64,000 nt of DNA from Actinokineospora terrae (GTDB taxonomy: Bacteria; Actinomycetota; Actinomycetes; Mycobacteriales; Pseudonocardiaceae): positions 67,177 to 131,176 of the forward strand of contig NZ_FOGI01000003.1 of the NCBI RefSeq assembly GCF_900111175.1, in the 5' to 3' direction. Positions 1-8,078 of this stretch are shown here, one piece after another. The translations under genes were made by a program, and so were the position numbers. Position 1 is the first letter of the stretch; each line of letters starts with the position of its first letter. The notes beneath the pieces were generated by a model. The model searched no databases. It saw only the letters and a list, made by a program, of their open reading frames with translations, and had not been told where the DNA came from.

Positions 1-1
1 C

Positions 2-289
2 GTCCGGGGCTCAGCCGCCAACGCACTCGGCCTCATCGGCGACACACTCGCCATACCCGCACTCACCACAGCCCTCACACAAGACACCGACAGCTACACC
101 CGGGGCTCAGCGGCCAACGCACTCGGACGAATCGGCAGCACACTCGCGGTACCCGCACTCACCACCACACTCACACAAGACACCGACTCCGTCGTCCGGG
201 GCTCGGCAGCTACCGCACTCGGTCGAATCGGCGACGTCCACACGGCGGAGGTCCTTCGAACCACCATCGGCAATCCCGAGGAGTCGTTG
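2..289 (+). repeat. Tandem 96-bp coding repeats (HEAT units)
   Basis: Equivalent codons (Arg-Gly-Ser) recur at 5, 101 and 197, a period of exactly 96 bases or 32 codons. The first two units are nearly identical in DNA as well as protein; the third is diverged in its second half. The array probably continues upstream of the window. The high nucleotide identity suggests recent unit duplication. Confidence 0.85.
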
Positions 290-1786
290 CTCACCCGACG
301 CGCCGCCGTGGGTTCCCTCCTGCACATGGACACCGGGGACGAGGCGTGGGTCACGGAGGTGGCCGACCAACTCAACTTCTCCCCCAGCGACCGCCAGGGA
401 AGGGCTCTGCGCGGCGCTCTCGTCAACCTGTTGGCCCGCAAGGAGATCACGCCCGAGACCAAGGCCTGGCTGGTCGGAGTGATCTACAGGGACCCGGACC
501 CGATGAACCGCACGACCGCTCTCGAAGGGCTGGCCAGGGCTGGTCGCGCCGACCCGGATCTGATCAAGTTCACGATCGCACCCGAGCGCCCGCGATCGGA
601 CAAGCGGCCGAGAGACACCGACCGGGGTGTGTGCGGCACAGCGGCAAAGGCCGTCGTGCGTGCTGCCGCAGATCACCCGGCCTACACAGAGTCGTTGCTC
701 CCCAGCGTTGCCCACTTGCTCGCACAGAAGGACACTCACAAGTCGACGATCAACCCCCCACTGGGACATCTGCGCTTGCTCCCCTTGCCTGTCGCAGAAA
801 GGGTGTTCACCCGCCTCGTCGAGCTCATCGGCGACCGCAGAACGGACAACCCGTACCTCGACAAGGCGTTGGCCGAGTCGCAACAGGACTTGGCTGAGCG
901 CAAGCAGGTGCGGGCCGAGGTCGAGTCATTCGCCAGCAACCCCGAGGCAGTGCTCATGGGGTTCCGCGAACAACGGAAGTCGAGGTTCGAAGTGACCGCG
1001 CCGGAAATCGACGACAAGTGCCACGTCGCCCTGCTCACGGCTGTGCCGGTGGAGACCAAGGCCCTGTTCCAGGTGCTCGACGAGCGCGGTATCGCCACCG
1101 TCGGGGTGCAGCGCGACGGGCGGTACTACGACGTCTTCGAGTTGTCTTCCACCGGTCAAGCCCCTGTTCGCGTGGCCACCACACAAGCCACCGACCAGGG
1201 CGGCCCATCAGCGGCGGCGGTCACGCGGGATCTGTTGTCGGCGTTCCGGCCTGATCTGGTGTTCCTCATCGGAGTGTGCGGCGGGTTCGACGAGCACGGT
1301 GTGGCACTGGGCGATGTGCTGTTCGCCCGGGAGGTGTTCGACTACGGCCCGGAGAAGGTGCGGCCGGAGGGTGGTGGTCTCCGGCCGCAGGTGTACCGGA
1401 CCGATGAGCAGGTTCTGCGGCTCGTCAACTGGCTGCACACCCGGGGCAGGCTCGACGCCTCGCTGGGAGGTGCGCGGTTGGTGGTGAAGGACTTCGCCAG
1501 CGGCGAGAAGGTGGTCGCCTGGCGGGAGTCCGAGTTGCGCGCGCAGTTGGTCGGCCTGTCCGCCGACATGGGCGGGGTGGAGACCGAGGCGCACGGGGTG
1601 ATGCACGCTGTCTGGGAGGCGTTCAAGGCAAGGGAGTTCGTGGGCGGGGCGGTGCTCAAGTGCGTGAGCGACCTCGGTGACGAGGAGATGGGCATGAACA
1701 AGGAGGACAAGCAGACCAAGGCCGCGCTGCGGGCGGCTCGGGTCGCACTGGACGTGGCGGCGGCATTCCGCCGCTCGGACGGCTGA
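2..1786 (+). CDS. HEAT-repeat / purine nucleosidase (MTAN/PNP-like) fusion protein, 5' end outside window
   Basis: The reading frame is open from base 2, so the start lies upstream of the window; 594 residues are visible. The first part has HEAT-like repeats of 32 residues (RGSAANALG..IG pattern), then about 220 residues of helical, HEAT-like sequence. The C-terminal ~250 residues are a nucleoside phosphorylase/nucleosidase domain: VALLTAVPVETKAL at its start, LIGVCGGFDE in the middle, MGGVETEAHG and CVSDLGDE near the end. The Glu of VETKAL and the Asp of VSDLGD correspond to the catalytic Glu and Asp of MTA/SAH nucleosidases, so the domain is probably active. Fusion of such domains to repeat scaffolds is known from predicted bacterial conflict systems, where the enzyme would attack a nucleotide or nucleoside. 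That role is inference. A metabolic nucleosidase is less likely because of the HEAT scaffold. Confidence 0.8.
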   Translation, partial: VRGSAANALGLIGDTLAIPALTTALTQDTDSYTRGSAANALGRIGSTLAVPALTTTLTQDTDSVVRGSAATALGRIGDVHTAEVLRTTIGNPEESLLTRRAAVGSLLHMDTGDEAWVTEVADQLNFSPSDRQGRALRGALVNLLARKEITPETKAWLVGVIYRDPDPMNRTTALEGLARAGRADPDLIKFTIAPERPRSDKRPRDTDRGVCGTAAKAVVRAAADHPAYTESLLPSVAHLLAQKDTHKSTINPPLGHLRLLPLPVAERVFTRLVELIGDRRTDNPYLDKALAESQQDLAERKQVRAEVESFASNPEAVLMGFREQRKSRFEVTAPEIDDKCHVALLTAVPVETKALFQVLDERGIATVGVQRDGRYYDVFELSSTGQAPVRVATTQATDQGGPSAAAVTRDLLSAFRPDLVFLIGVCGGFDEHGVALGDVLFAREVFDYGPEKVRPEGGGLRPQVYRTDEQVLRLVNWLHTRGRLDASLGGARLVVKDFASGEKVVAWRESELRAQLVGLSADMGGVETEAHGVMHAVWEAFKAREFVGGAVLKCVSDLGDEEMGMNKEDKQTKAALRAARVALDVAAAFRRSDG

Positions 1787-1827
1787 CCTGGTACCGCCGA
1801 GCGAGTTCTACCGTCCACACAGGACCG

Positions 1828-2976
1828 TCAGGCGCCGAAGCGATAGACGGTTTCGCCGTCCAGGAGGTGGCGTAGGCGGGCGGCTCGGGCTGTCCAGGTC
1901 CAGTCCTTTTCCATCCACTTCCGGCCTGCGGCGCCCATTTCCGCGGCGCGTGACGGATCCCCCAGCAGTTCGACGATCCGAGCGGCGATGTCCGCCACGG
2001 CGCGTCCGTCGACCACGTGTCCGGTCTTCCCGTCCTGCACCGTCTCCGGTGCCCCGCCGGAATCCCCCACGATCACGGGCAGTCCAGTAGCAGCCGCCTC
2101 CAGGAAGACGATTCCCAGCGCCTCGACGTCCAGGCCCTTGCCGTGCGTCCGGCATGGCATCGCGAAGACGTCCCCGGCTGCGTAGTGTGCGGGGAGTTCT
2201 TCCCAGGGCACAGCCCCCGTGAACACCACGTGCGAGGAAACCCCTGCCGCCGCGGCCAAACTCTCCAGCCTCGACCGATAAGGCCCCCCGCCCACCAACA
2301 GCAGCACCGCGTCCTGGATTCGCGAGCGGATGGCCGGTAGTGCCCGGATCAGCACATCCTGGCCCTTGCGAGGCATCAGCCGGGAGACGCACACGATCAC
2401 CGGACGATCACCTAGGCCGTGCCGTGCACGAATCGCCGACCTGGCACCAGCATCGGGGCGGTAGAGCTCAGTGTCCACACCGGACGGAAGTAGCTCCAAG
2501 GCCGCCTGTGGACCAAAGGCCGCCGCGAATCGAGACCGTGTGTACCCGCTCACGTAGGTCACCACGTCGGTCGTGGAACCGATGCGCCGCAAGGACTGCC
2601 GCGCCGCGGGCAGCATTGACCAGCCGACCTCGTGGCCGTGGGTGCTGGCGACGATCCGGCGGGCGCCTGCCTTGCGGAGTACCGGGGCGAGCAGCGCCAG
2701 GGGGGCTGCCGCGCCGAACCAGGCCGAGTCGCAGCCTTCCGCGCGGAGGATCTCGCGGGCTCGGCGGGCTACCGCGGGGGTGGGCAGCATGAGCTTGCCC
2801 GGGTGGCGGACCACCGTGAACGGCTGGGCCGCGTCGAAGGTCTCCGCGCCGTCCCAGGCCGGGGCGTAGACGACCAGCTCCTGGCCGGGGAGCCACTTGG
2901 CGAAGGAGTGGAGGTACGACTGGATGCCCCCCGGTCGCGGGGGGAAGTCATTGGTGACCAGGAGGGTCTTGCGCAC
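1828..2976 (-). CDS. pimB: PimB-like GDP-mannose-dependent mannosyltransferase (GT4)
   Basis: This 382-residue GT-B glycosyltransferase of family GT4 matches PimB', which adds the second mannose to phosphatidylinositol monomannoside on the cytoplasmic face of the membrane. The N-terminus LLVTNDFPPRPGGIQSYL carries the acceptor-side glycine loop. The C-terminal donor domain has VSRLMPRKGQDVLI, and the EX7E motif is seen in VEALGIVFLEAAATGLP. The start is GTG. The gene follows the metallopeptidase gene on the same strand by 19 bp. Its place in the block beside NlpC/P60 genes and the bc1 genes matches the mycobacterial Rv2188c neighbourhood, which supports the assignment over a generic GT4 enzyme. 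Confidence 0.82.
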   Translation of the reverse strand: MRKTLLVTNDFPPRPGGIQSYLHSFAKWLPGQELVVYAPAWDGAETFDAAQPFTVVRHPGKLMLPTPAVARRAREILRAEGCDSAWFGAAAPLALLAPVLRKAGARRIVASTHGHEVGWSMLPAARQSLRRIGSTTDVVTYVSGYTRSRFAAAFGPQAALELLPSGVDTELYRPDAGARSAIRARHGLGDRPVIVCVSRLMPRKGQDVLIRALPAIRSRIQDAVLLLVGGGPYRSRLESLAAAAGVSSHVVFTGAVPWEELPAHYAAGDVFAMPCRTHGKGLDVEALGIVFLEAAATGLPVIVGDSGGAPETVQDGKTGHVVDGRAVADIAARIVELLGDPSRAAEMGAAGRKWMEKDWTWTARAARLRHLLDGETVYRFGA

Positions 2977-2995
2977 CCGTCCAACCTAGCGGCGG

Positions 2996-4351
2996 TCAGC
3001 GCAGGGTCGCGCGCAGGTAGGACTGCCACTGCTTGAGCAGGCCCGCGCGGTCCACGCCGATGACGCGGCGGAGCAGGTCGTCGGTGTCGCTGGCGGAGAT
3101 GGGGCCCGCGCCCGCGAGTTCGCGGTACAGGTCGACCAGGCGGGGTTCGCCGTAGCGGTCGGCGAGGAAGCGGGCGATGGACCAGGCCTGCTGGTACGCC
3201 AGGTCCAGGCTGCGGTCGCGGGCGCGGAAGTCGCGGTCCTCGGGCAGCGCGGCGGGCGGACCCGAGTCGCGGACGCGTTTGGCCAGGTCAGGGGCACCTT
3301 GGGCGAGGGTTATCCCGCTGTCGCGGTACCCGACGTAGTCCGCGAAGCCCTCCAGCAGCCACATCGGGGACCCGTCGACGGTCTCGGCGCGCGCGGCGAC
3401 GTGGGTGATCTCGTGTTTTAGGACTACCCGCAGCGACGCCACCGACAGGGCTCTAGCGCCGGTCGGGCTCAACACGACCCGCTGCCCGGTAGCGGTATGA
3501 CGAGCGGTGTCGACCCTGTCTGCGATAGCTACCGCCACCACGGACTCGACCGGGAAGTCCGGCCCGACCAGGGCACGCATCTCCACCGGGCTGTCCGGCA
3601 GGATCAACGCCACCTTCTTAGGCCAGTTGTCCCCCCACACCTGACTGACCGCGGCAACCGAAGAGTCCAGCTCACGCACAAGACGGTCAACCATCGGTTG
3701 ACTCCCCCGGTGCGCCACCACCAGCCCGTGCTCGGTAGGGGTAACCACACAAGGCCCGAAGTCCCACGGCCCGCGCCAACTGCGCCGCCCCAGGTCCGTC
3801 AGCGCCGAGTCGGACCGCAGGTACCAGGTGCCCGCGCGCTTGGCGAACAGGAACCCCATCGGCCGGGTGGTGGGGATCTGGTCGATGCCGCGCAGCCCGT
3901 AGCGCAGCTCCACCGCGGGCGCCCACAGCTCGGCCGACGGGTCGGCGGCGGGCGCGGACAGCGTGGTCAGGTCCAGCGTGTCGTCGGGTCTGAGCAGGTA
4001 GGACCAGGTGTCGAGCGGGATGTCGGCGAGGTTGGCGAACAGCGCGCGCTGCTCGGTGAGGAACGCCGGGTCGGCCCGGGGGTCGAGGGTGGCGGTGAAC
4101 GCGGCCTCGTCCCGGTTGACCACGGCGGTGGCGCGGCGGTGCAGCAGGTCGTCGACGGCGGTGGCGCGCTCGACGGCCGCGGTCTGCTCGGACTCGCTCG
4201 GCGGCGGGAGGGCGCCCATCGGCTGTGCCTGCCCGACCTGGCCGGGCTGCTCGACGGGGGCGTGCGGCAGGCTCGCCACGGTGAGCCCGGCGAGGGTCAA
4301 CGCGGCGACCGCGGCGCTCAACCACGCTCTCGCCCTCGCCCTGGTGGCCAC
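2996..4351 (-). CDS. Exported gluzincin-type zinc metallopeptidase of unknown role
   Basis: About 451 residues. A hydrophobic N-terminal segment (WLSAAVAALTLAGLTVA) fits a signal peptide or membrane anchor. The zinc-binding motif HEITH lies near residue 330, followed about 20 residues later by WLLEGFADYVGY, whose Glu fits the third ligand of the gluzincin (MA) clan, as in peptidase MA-like proteins. The middle region has no motif I recognise. A GTG at 4351 was preferred to a TTG two codons upstream. It is co-directional with pimB and probably co-transcribed. The substrate cannot be told from the sequence; a cell-envelope role is inferred from export and neighbours. Confidence 0.7.
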   Translation of the reverse strand: MATRARARAWLSAAVAALTLAGLTVASLPHAPVEQPGQVGQAQPMGALPPPSESEQTAAVERATAVDDLLHRRATAVVNRDEAAFTATLDPRADPAFLTEQRALFANLADIPLDTWSYLLRPDDTLDLTTLSAPAADPSAELWAPAVELRYGLRGIDQIPTTRPMGFLFAKRAGTWYLRSDSALTDLGRRSWRGPWDFGPCVVTPTEHGLVVAHRGSQPMVDRLVRELDSSVAAVSQVWGDNWPKKVALILPDSPVEMRALVGPDFPVESVVAVAIADRVDTARHTATGQRVVLSPTGARALSVASLRVVLKHEITHVAARAETVDGSPMWLLEGFADYVGYRDSGITLAQGAPDLAKRVRDSGPPAALPEDRDFRARDRSLDLAYQQAWSIARFLADRYGEPRLVDLYRELAGAGPISASDTDDLLRRVIGVDRAGLLKQWQSYLRATLR

Positions 4352-4417
4352 CGGCAAATCCTAGGGCCGCGGGCCCCGCGAGGCGACCACGCGGCGGGGC
4401 TCAGGCGGGAAAACGAA

Positions 4418-4449
4418 CGGACCCGGACCCCACCAGGGGCCCGGGTCCG
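4418..4449 (-). terminator. Hairpin terminator downstream of the NlpC/P60 gene
   Basis: An inverted repeat with arms cggacccgg and ccgggtccg lies just after the stop codon of the NlpC/P60 gene at 4461. It is a GC-rich stem without a strong T tract, as is usual in actinomycetes. Confidence 0.6.
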
Positions 4450-4460
4450 CCGGAGTCGAC

Positions 4461-5516
4461 TCAGCCGACGATGCGCCGGGCACCGAAGTAGTCGCGGCCG
4501 CCGCCCTCGACGGTGTCGGTCTTCACCGGGACACCCGAGGTCGAGGCGTGCACGATCCTGCCGCCGCCGATGTACATCGCGACGTGGTGGATCGAGCCCG
4601 CGCTGCTGCCGTAGAACAGCAGGTCACCGGGCTGCAGCTCGCTGCGCGAGACCGCCTTGCCGTACCCGTACTGGGCGCGGCTGGAGTGCGGGAGGCTGAC
4701 CCCGGCCGCGGCGTAGGCGTAGAGCACCAGGCCGGAGCAGTCGAAGCTGCTCGGGCCCTCGGCACCCCACACGTAGGGCTTGCCGCGCTGGGCGAGGGCG
4801 ACCTCCATGGCCCGACCGGCGGCACCGGCCGGGGCGAGGTAGACGCCGTCGTCCTTGGGGCCCTGCAGGTCGGTCTTCTCCTTGGAGGAGAGCTTGGAGT
4901 AGGCCTCCTGGACGACCTTCTTCTGCGCCTCGAGGTCGTCGCGGGTCTTGGTCACGTCCACGGCGAGCTTCTCCGCGGCGGCCTTGGCCTCGGCGGCCCT
5001 GCGCTGACCGTCCTCGGCGAGCTTGCGCGAGTCGGCCGCGGTGGTGACCGCCGTCGTGTACTTCGACAGCGCTTCCTGGTTGTCCTCGGCGAGCACGTTG
5101 AGCGCGGAGGCCCGCTCGAGGAAGTCGTCGGCGGACGACCCGGTCAGCAGCGCGGAGATCTTGTTGAACCTGGCGCCCTGGAAGGAGGCGTTGGCCAGCA
5201 GGTCGACCTGGCCGCGGAACTGCTCCTCCAGCGCCAGCGCCTGCTTCTCGTTGGCCGCGGCGAGCGCGACGTCGTTGGTGGCCTTGTCGAACTCGACCTG
5301 CTTGGCCTGCAGGTCGGTCTTGGCCTTGAGCAGGTCCTCGTTGACCTTCTCGGTCTGCTTGTTGAGCTCCTGGTACTTCGCCAGCGCCTCGCTCGCGGTG
5401 GTCGGCGGCGCGGGGGGCTGGGCGAAGGCTGGGGACGGCGAGAACGCGACCACGGCGATGACGGCCGTGACCGTCAGGGCACCGCGCTTGGCACGTTTGA
5501 GTCGATGCGACGACAC
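4461..5516 (-). CDS. Secreted NlpC/P60 peptidoglycan hydrolase (RipA/RipC type)
   Basis: A 351-residue exported endopeptidase expected to cut stem peptides in peptidoglycan (D-Glu to diaminopimelate bond). A signal peptide ending near AFAQPPAP is followed by a long Ala/Glu/Lys-rich coiled coil (about residues 30-220) and a C-terminal NlpC/P60 domain. The catalytic Cys is in SFDCSGLV and the His in IHHVAMYIGG, with a second conserved His in IVHAS. The GTG at 5516 was chosen because AAGGAG sits about 10 bases upstream; the open frame reaches 5627 but that extension lacks a ribosome site. It resembles mycobacterial Rv2190c in architecture and position. The unusually long leader is described separately. 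Confidence 0.88.
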   Translation of the reverse strand: MSSHRLKRAKRGALTVTAVIAVVAFSPSPAFAQPPAPPTTASEALAKYQELNKQTEKVNEDLLKAKTDLQAKQVEFDKATNDVALAAANEKQALALEEQFRGQVDLLANASFQGARFNKISALLTGSSADDFLERASALNVLAEDNQEALSKYTTAVTTAADSRKLAEDGQRRAAEAKAAAEKLAVDVTKTRDDLEAQKKVVQEAYSKLSSKEKTDLQGPKDDGVYLAPAGAAGRAMEVALAQRGKPYVWGAEGPSSFDCSGLVLYAYAAAGVSLPHSSRAQYGYGKAVSRSELQPGDLLFYGSSAGSIHHVAMYIGGGRIVHASTSGVPVKTDTVEGGGRDYFGARRIVG

Positions 5517-5974
5517 GTCGCGCGTACTCCTTCGTCTGTCGCACCGCCGACGGGGCCGATCACGATCACCCGGTGCGCCCAGGCACCGGGGACCACCCGA
5601 CCGGGTCGGCGCATGCGGCAGGGCCACAACAGCTCGGCCACAACGCGCCCGATCGAGGACAGCCCCACCGTGGGGGAATCCGGTTCAGCCCGGGGAGGGG
5701 GCCGATTCGGCGGCGATCTCGCGTCGCCACCTCGGGGTGGTGGCTGCGGGCCGCGAGATCTCGGACAGGTTACGAAAAGTAAGCCCACGCGTCCACCGGC
5801 GAGGGCGAAAAAGGTTTGCCAGCCGGCGGAAAACACCAACGGAGCAGTACCGACTGCCGTCTGTGATGACGACAACAGTGCAGTTCACCCGCAGGTGGCA
5901 GATCGCCCAAACCGCTCGGCGCGCGAAGCGACCACTCACCGCGAGCCGGATTCACCCCGGGCGTGTCGGGTCCA
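5517..5974. other. 458-bp intergenic leader with a strong stem
   Basis: No gene is supported here. Read as RNA of the NlpC/P60 gene, the segment at 5715-5760 forms a 9-bp perfect outer stem (gatctcgcg pairing with cgcgagatc) enclosing a CCACC/GGTGG hairpin. It is followed by a C-rich and G-rich stretch to about 5660. A structured 5' leader or attenuator is possible. A cyclic di-AMP (ydaO) riboswitch was considered but the consensus is not met. Confidence 0.45.
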
Positions 5975-6160
5975 TCAGGCGGACTTCTCGATCGGGATCA
6001 GCCGCAGCCGGTGCACCATGCCCGCGCTGGCCAGCGCGTCGATGGCGGCGCACTCGCGCTCGTCGAGGTCGACCGTGGGCGGCGCGCCGAGCAGGGCGGT
6101 GACCACGCATTCCTTGCACGCGTCGCCGCGGACCTCGCAGGTGTCGCAGTCGATGACCAT
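5975..6160 (-). CDS. Small Cys-rich protein, possible zinc binder
   Basis: 61 residues starting MVIDCDTCEVRGDACKECVV. The four cysteines are arranged as CX2C and, after a gap, CX2C, which suggests a small metal-binding knuckle; the rest is a short amphipathic region. No catalytic motif is visible. It lies between the two NlpC/P60-family genes on the same strand, and its ATG is preceded by a purine-rich site (ggaagggg). I do not recognise a named family with confidence. Its compact size and clean start support a real gene. Confidence 0.7.
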   Translation of the reverse strand: MVIDCDTCEVRGDACKECVVTALLGAPPTVDLDERECAAIDALASAGMVHRLRLIPIEKSA

Positions 6161-6288
6161 GGTCCATCCCCTTCCGATACCCCAGCCGTCGATCGGTGCC
6201 GTCGATCAAGGACGACATTAGGAGAGGGCACCGACAATTTCGCTCACCTGTTCGAGAAGTTACCCCGAACGAGTCGATCAATGGCGAC

Positions 6289-8073
6289 TCAGGCCGCCAC
6301 GTACTCCCAGTGCCAGGGTTCTTCCCGGCCGCCGCCCCGGCGGGCCCAAAGCGGGTTCGACCAGCCGAACGCCGGGGCGTTGGCGATCATCCAGGCGTAT
6401 TCGGCCGAGCCCGCGGTCTGCACGCCGCCGCAGAGGTCGACGGCCAGTCCCCATCCGTGGTTGCTGGTTCCGGGAACGGCGGCCAAAGCGGGCTTGACCG
6501 CGTAGAGCTGCACTTGCGCGGCGTAAGCCCGGTAGGAGTCTGTGACGCATAGTGGGCGGCCGAACGCGGTTCCGAAGGCCGCCGACATCGCCTGGTAGCC
6601 CTGAGCGGCGTCGCAGCGCAGGGCGTGACTACCGACGCCGATCGGACAGAGGGCCGTGAGCGGGATAAGACCGTTCGGATAGCCACCCCAGGCGCTGGCG
6701 GCCTCCCCTGCGGACCGGGCCGGGAGCTGCACGCCGCCACAGCGCCAGGTGAGCCCACCGTCAGTGGCCTTGGGTGCCGCTTGGGGGTCTCGGAGCGCTA
6801 GGGAAGGCCTGCCGAAGCCCAGGACGGTGTCGGCCCCAGGTAGGTCTGCCACGACCACACCGGCCAACCTGGCGTCGGCCACGAGCATCGACTTCTCGTC
6901 CAGGACGATCCCGACGCTCTGCGCACCCAGCCGCGCGGGCCCGATGAAGACGACGTCTCCGGGCCTGGGGTCGGTGACCGGTGCCAGAACGCCGTACTGC
7001 TCGCCTACGGTGCCGGGCAGGGGTATGCCACTCGACGCATATGCCGCGCGGACGAGCCCGTCACAGGAGTACGCGGTCGGGCCCTCTCCGCCGACACCCG
7101 GCACATAGGGCTTCCCGAGCGCGCCAATAGCTAGCGTGACCGCCTTCTGCGTCTCCTCAGGCAGCACCAACAGCCGATCGCCACCCACGACGACCTGCGC
7201 CACACCGGGCTGACGAGCACCGTTAGTGCCAACGAGCGGAAGCAGCCCGGCAGGTAGACGGTCGGGATCGCGCAGGTCCACGGCCTTCGGTAGTACGACC
7301 TTCGCTGCCGCGAGCCGGTCGGTGTAGGCCTTCCAGTTGGCGGCCGTAGTGGTGTTCCGTTCCAGCTGCGCCTTCTGCAACGCGACTACGGCGGCGTCGG
7401 TGTCCGCGAGCTTCCCGCGCAACTCGGACGACACCGCCGCAGCGCGGTTAGAGGCGTCGGCACTGCGCCGGTCCAACTCCGCCCTGCGCTCACTGGCCGT
7501 CCGCTGCGCACCGAGAGCGCCAATCTCGGCTTTCGCAGCCGCTCGCTGCCGGTCGACGGCAGCCCCGAGCCTGGCGTCAAGATCCGCCCGCAGACGCCCG
7601 ACCAGGGAATTCCCGGCCAGGAAGTCATCCGGACTGCCAGCGGTGAGCAGAACCCGCACGGCATCCGGCTTACCGAGAGTGGAGTAGAGCGCGGAGGTAT
7701 AGGCGTCGACCTCGGCCTGCTGCTCAGCCACGGCCCGATCAGCCTCCGCCCGGCGCGTGGTGGCCCCGGTGACCTGCGCACTCGCCTCGTCCAACTCGTC
7801 CTGGGCGGTGTGCGCGAGCTGGGAGAGGGTCGCGAGCTCCCGCTGAACATCAGTCGCGGTCCGCTGCAACGCCGCCACCTTGGGGTCGGCAAACGCCTCA
7901 CCCGGCCGCGTATCAGGAGGCACCGTGCCAGGCGCCACCCCAGCCTCAACCTGCGGCGGGTCGGCCTGCGCGCGCTCGGATCCGGCCTCGAGTCGGGACT
8001 GCGCGGGTGCCGGGTGGTTCGGCAGGGCTGCCAGTAGCAGCACTGCCGCGCCGAGGGCGAGGGCCGAGCGCAT
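6289..8073 (-). CDS. Secreted M15 D,D-carboxypeptidase fused to a degenerate NlpC/P60 domain
   Basis: 594 residues with an N-terminal signal segment (ALALGAAVLLLAALP), a long coiled coil (about 70-260), an NlpC/P60-like domain (about 310-430) and a C-terminal M15/VanY peptidase domain (about 450-594). The M15 zinc site is intact: SNHGWGLAVD gives His and Asp, and EPWHWEY the last His, so it should trim D-Ala-D-Ala or a similar peptide of peptidoglycan. In the NlpC/P60-like part the Cys is present (YSCDGLV), but both histidines of the sister protein at 4461-5516 are replaced (AQSVGIVL and LVADA). That domain is therefore probably not catalytic. It starts 5 bp after the stop of the NYN gene and is likely co-transcribed with it. 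Confidence 0.82.
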   Translation of the reverse strand: MRSALALGAAVLLLAALPNHPAPAQSRLEAGSERAQADPPQVEAGVAPGTVPPDTRPGEAFADPKVAALQRTATDVQRELATLSQLAHTAQDELDEASAQVTGATTRRAEADRAVAEQQAEVDAYTSALYSTLGKPDAVRVLLTAGSPDDFLAGNSLVGRLRADLDARLGAAVDRQRAAAKAEIGALGAQRTASERRAELDRRSADASNRAAAVSSELRGKLADTDAAVVALQKAQLERNTTTAANWKAYTDRLAAAKVVLPKAVDLRDPDRLPAGLLPLVGTNGARQPGVAQVVVGGDRLLVLPEETQKAVTLAIGALGKPYVPGVGGEGPTAYSCDGLVRAAYASSGIPLPGTVGEQYGVLAPVTDPRPGDVVFIGPARLGAQSVGIVLDEKSMLVADARLAGVVVADLPGADTVLGFGRPSLALRDPQAAPKATDGGLTWRCGGVQLPARSAGEAASAWGGYPNGLIPLTALCPIGVGSHALRCDAAQGYQAMSAAFGTAFGRPLCVTDSYRAYAAQVQLYAVKPALAAVPGTSNHGWGLAVDLCGGVQTAGSAEYAWMIANAPAFGWSNPLWARRGGGREEPWHWEYVAA

Positions 8074-8078
8074 GGGGG

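Noticed and set aside
2..289. CRISPR-like array
   Set aside because: The 96-base periodic repeats are in frame and encode HEAT units; there are no spacers and no cas genes.
5530..5760. Cyclic di-AMP (ydaO) riboswitch before the NlpC/P60 gene
   Set aside because: Only a GCCGAATC-like block fits; the GGGGUGAAUC-like and CAGCUAAC-like blocks of the consensus are absent on either strand.
4548..6221. Long plus-strand open frame antisense to the NlpC/P60 gene
   Set aside because: Its Gly/Leu/Arg/Val-rich composition is typical of GC-rich antisense frames; the minus-strand gene has clear motifs and a ribosome site.
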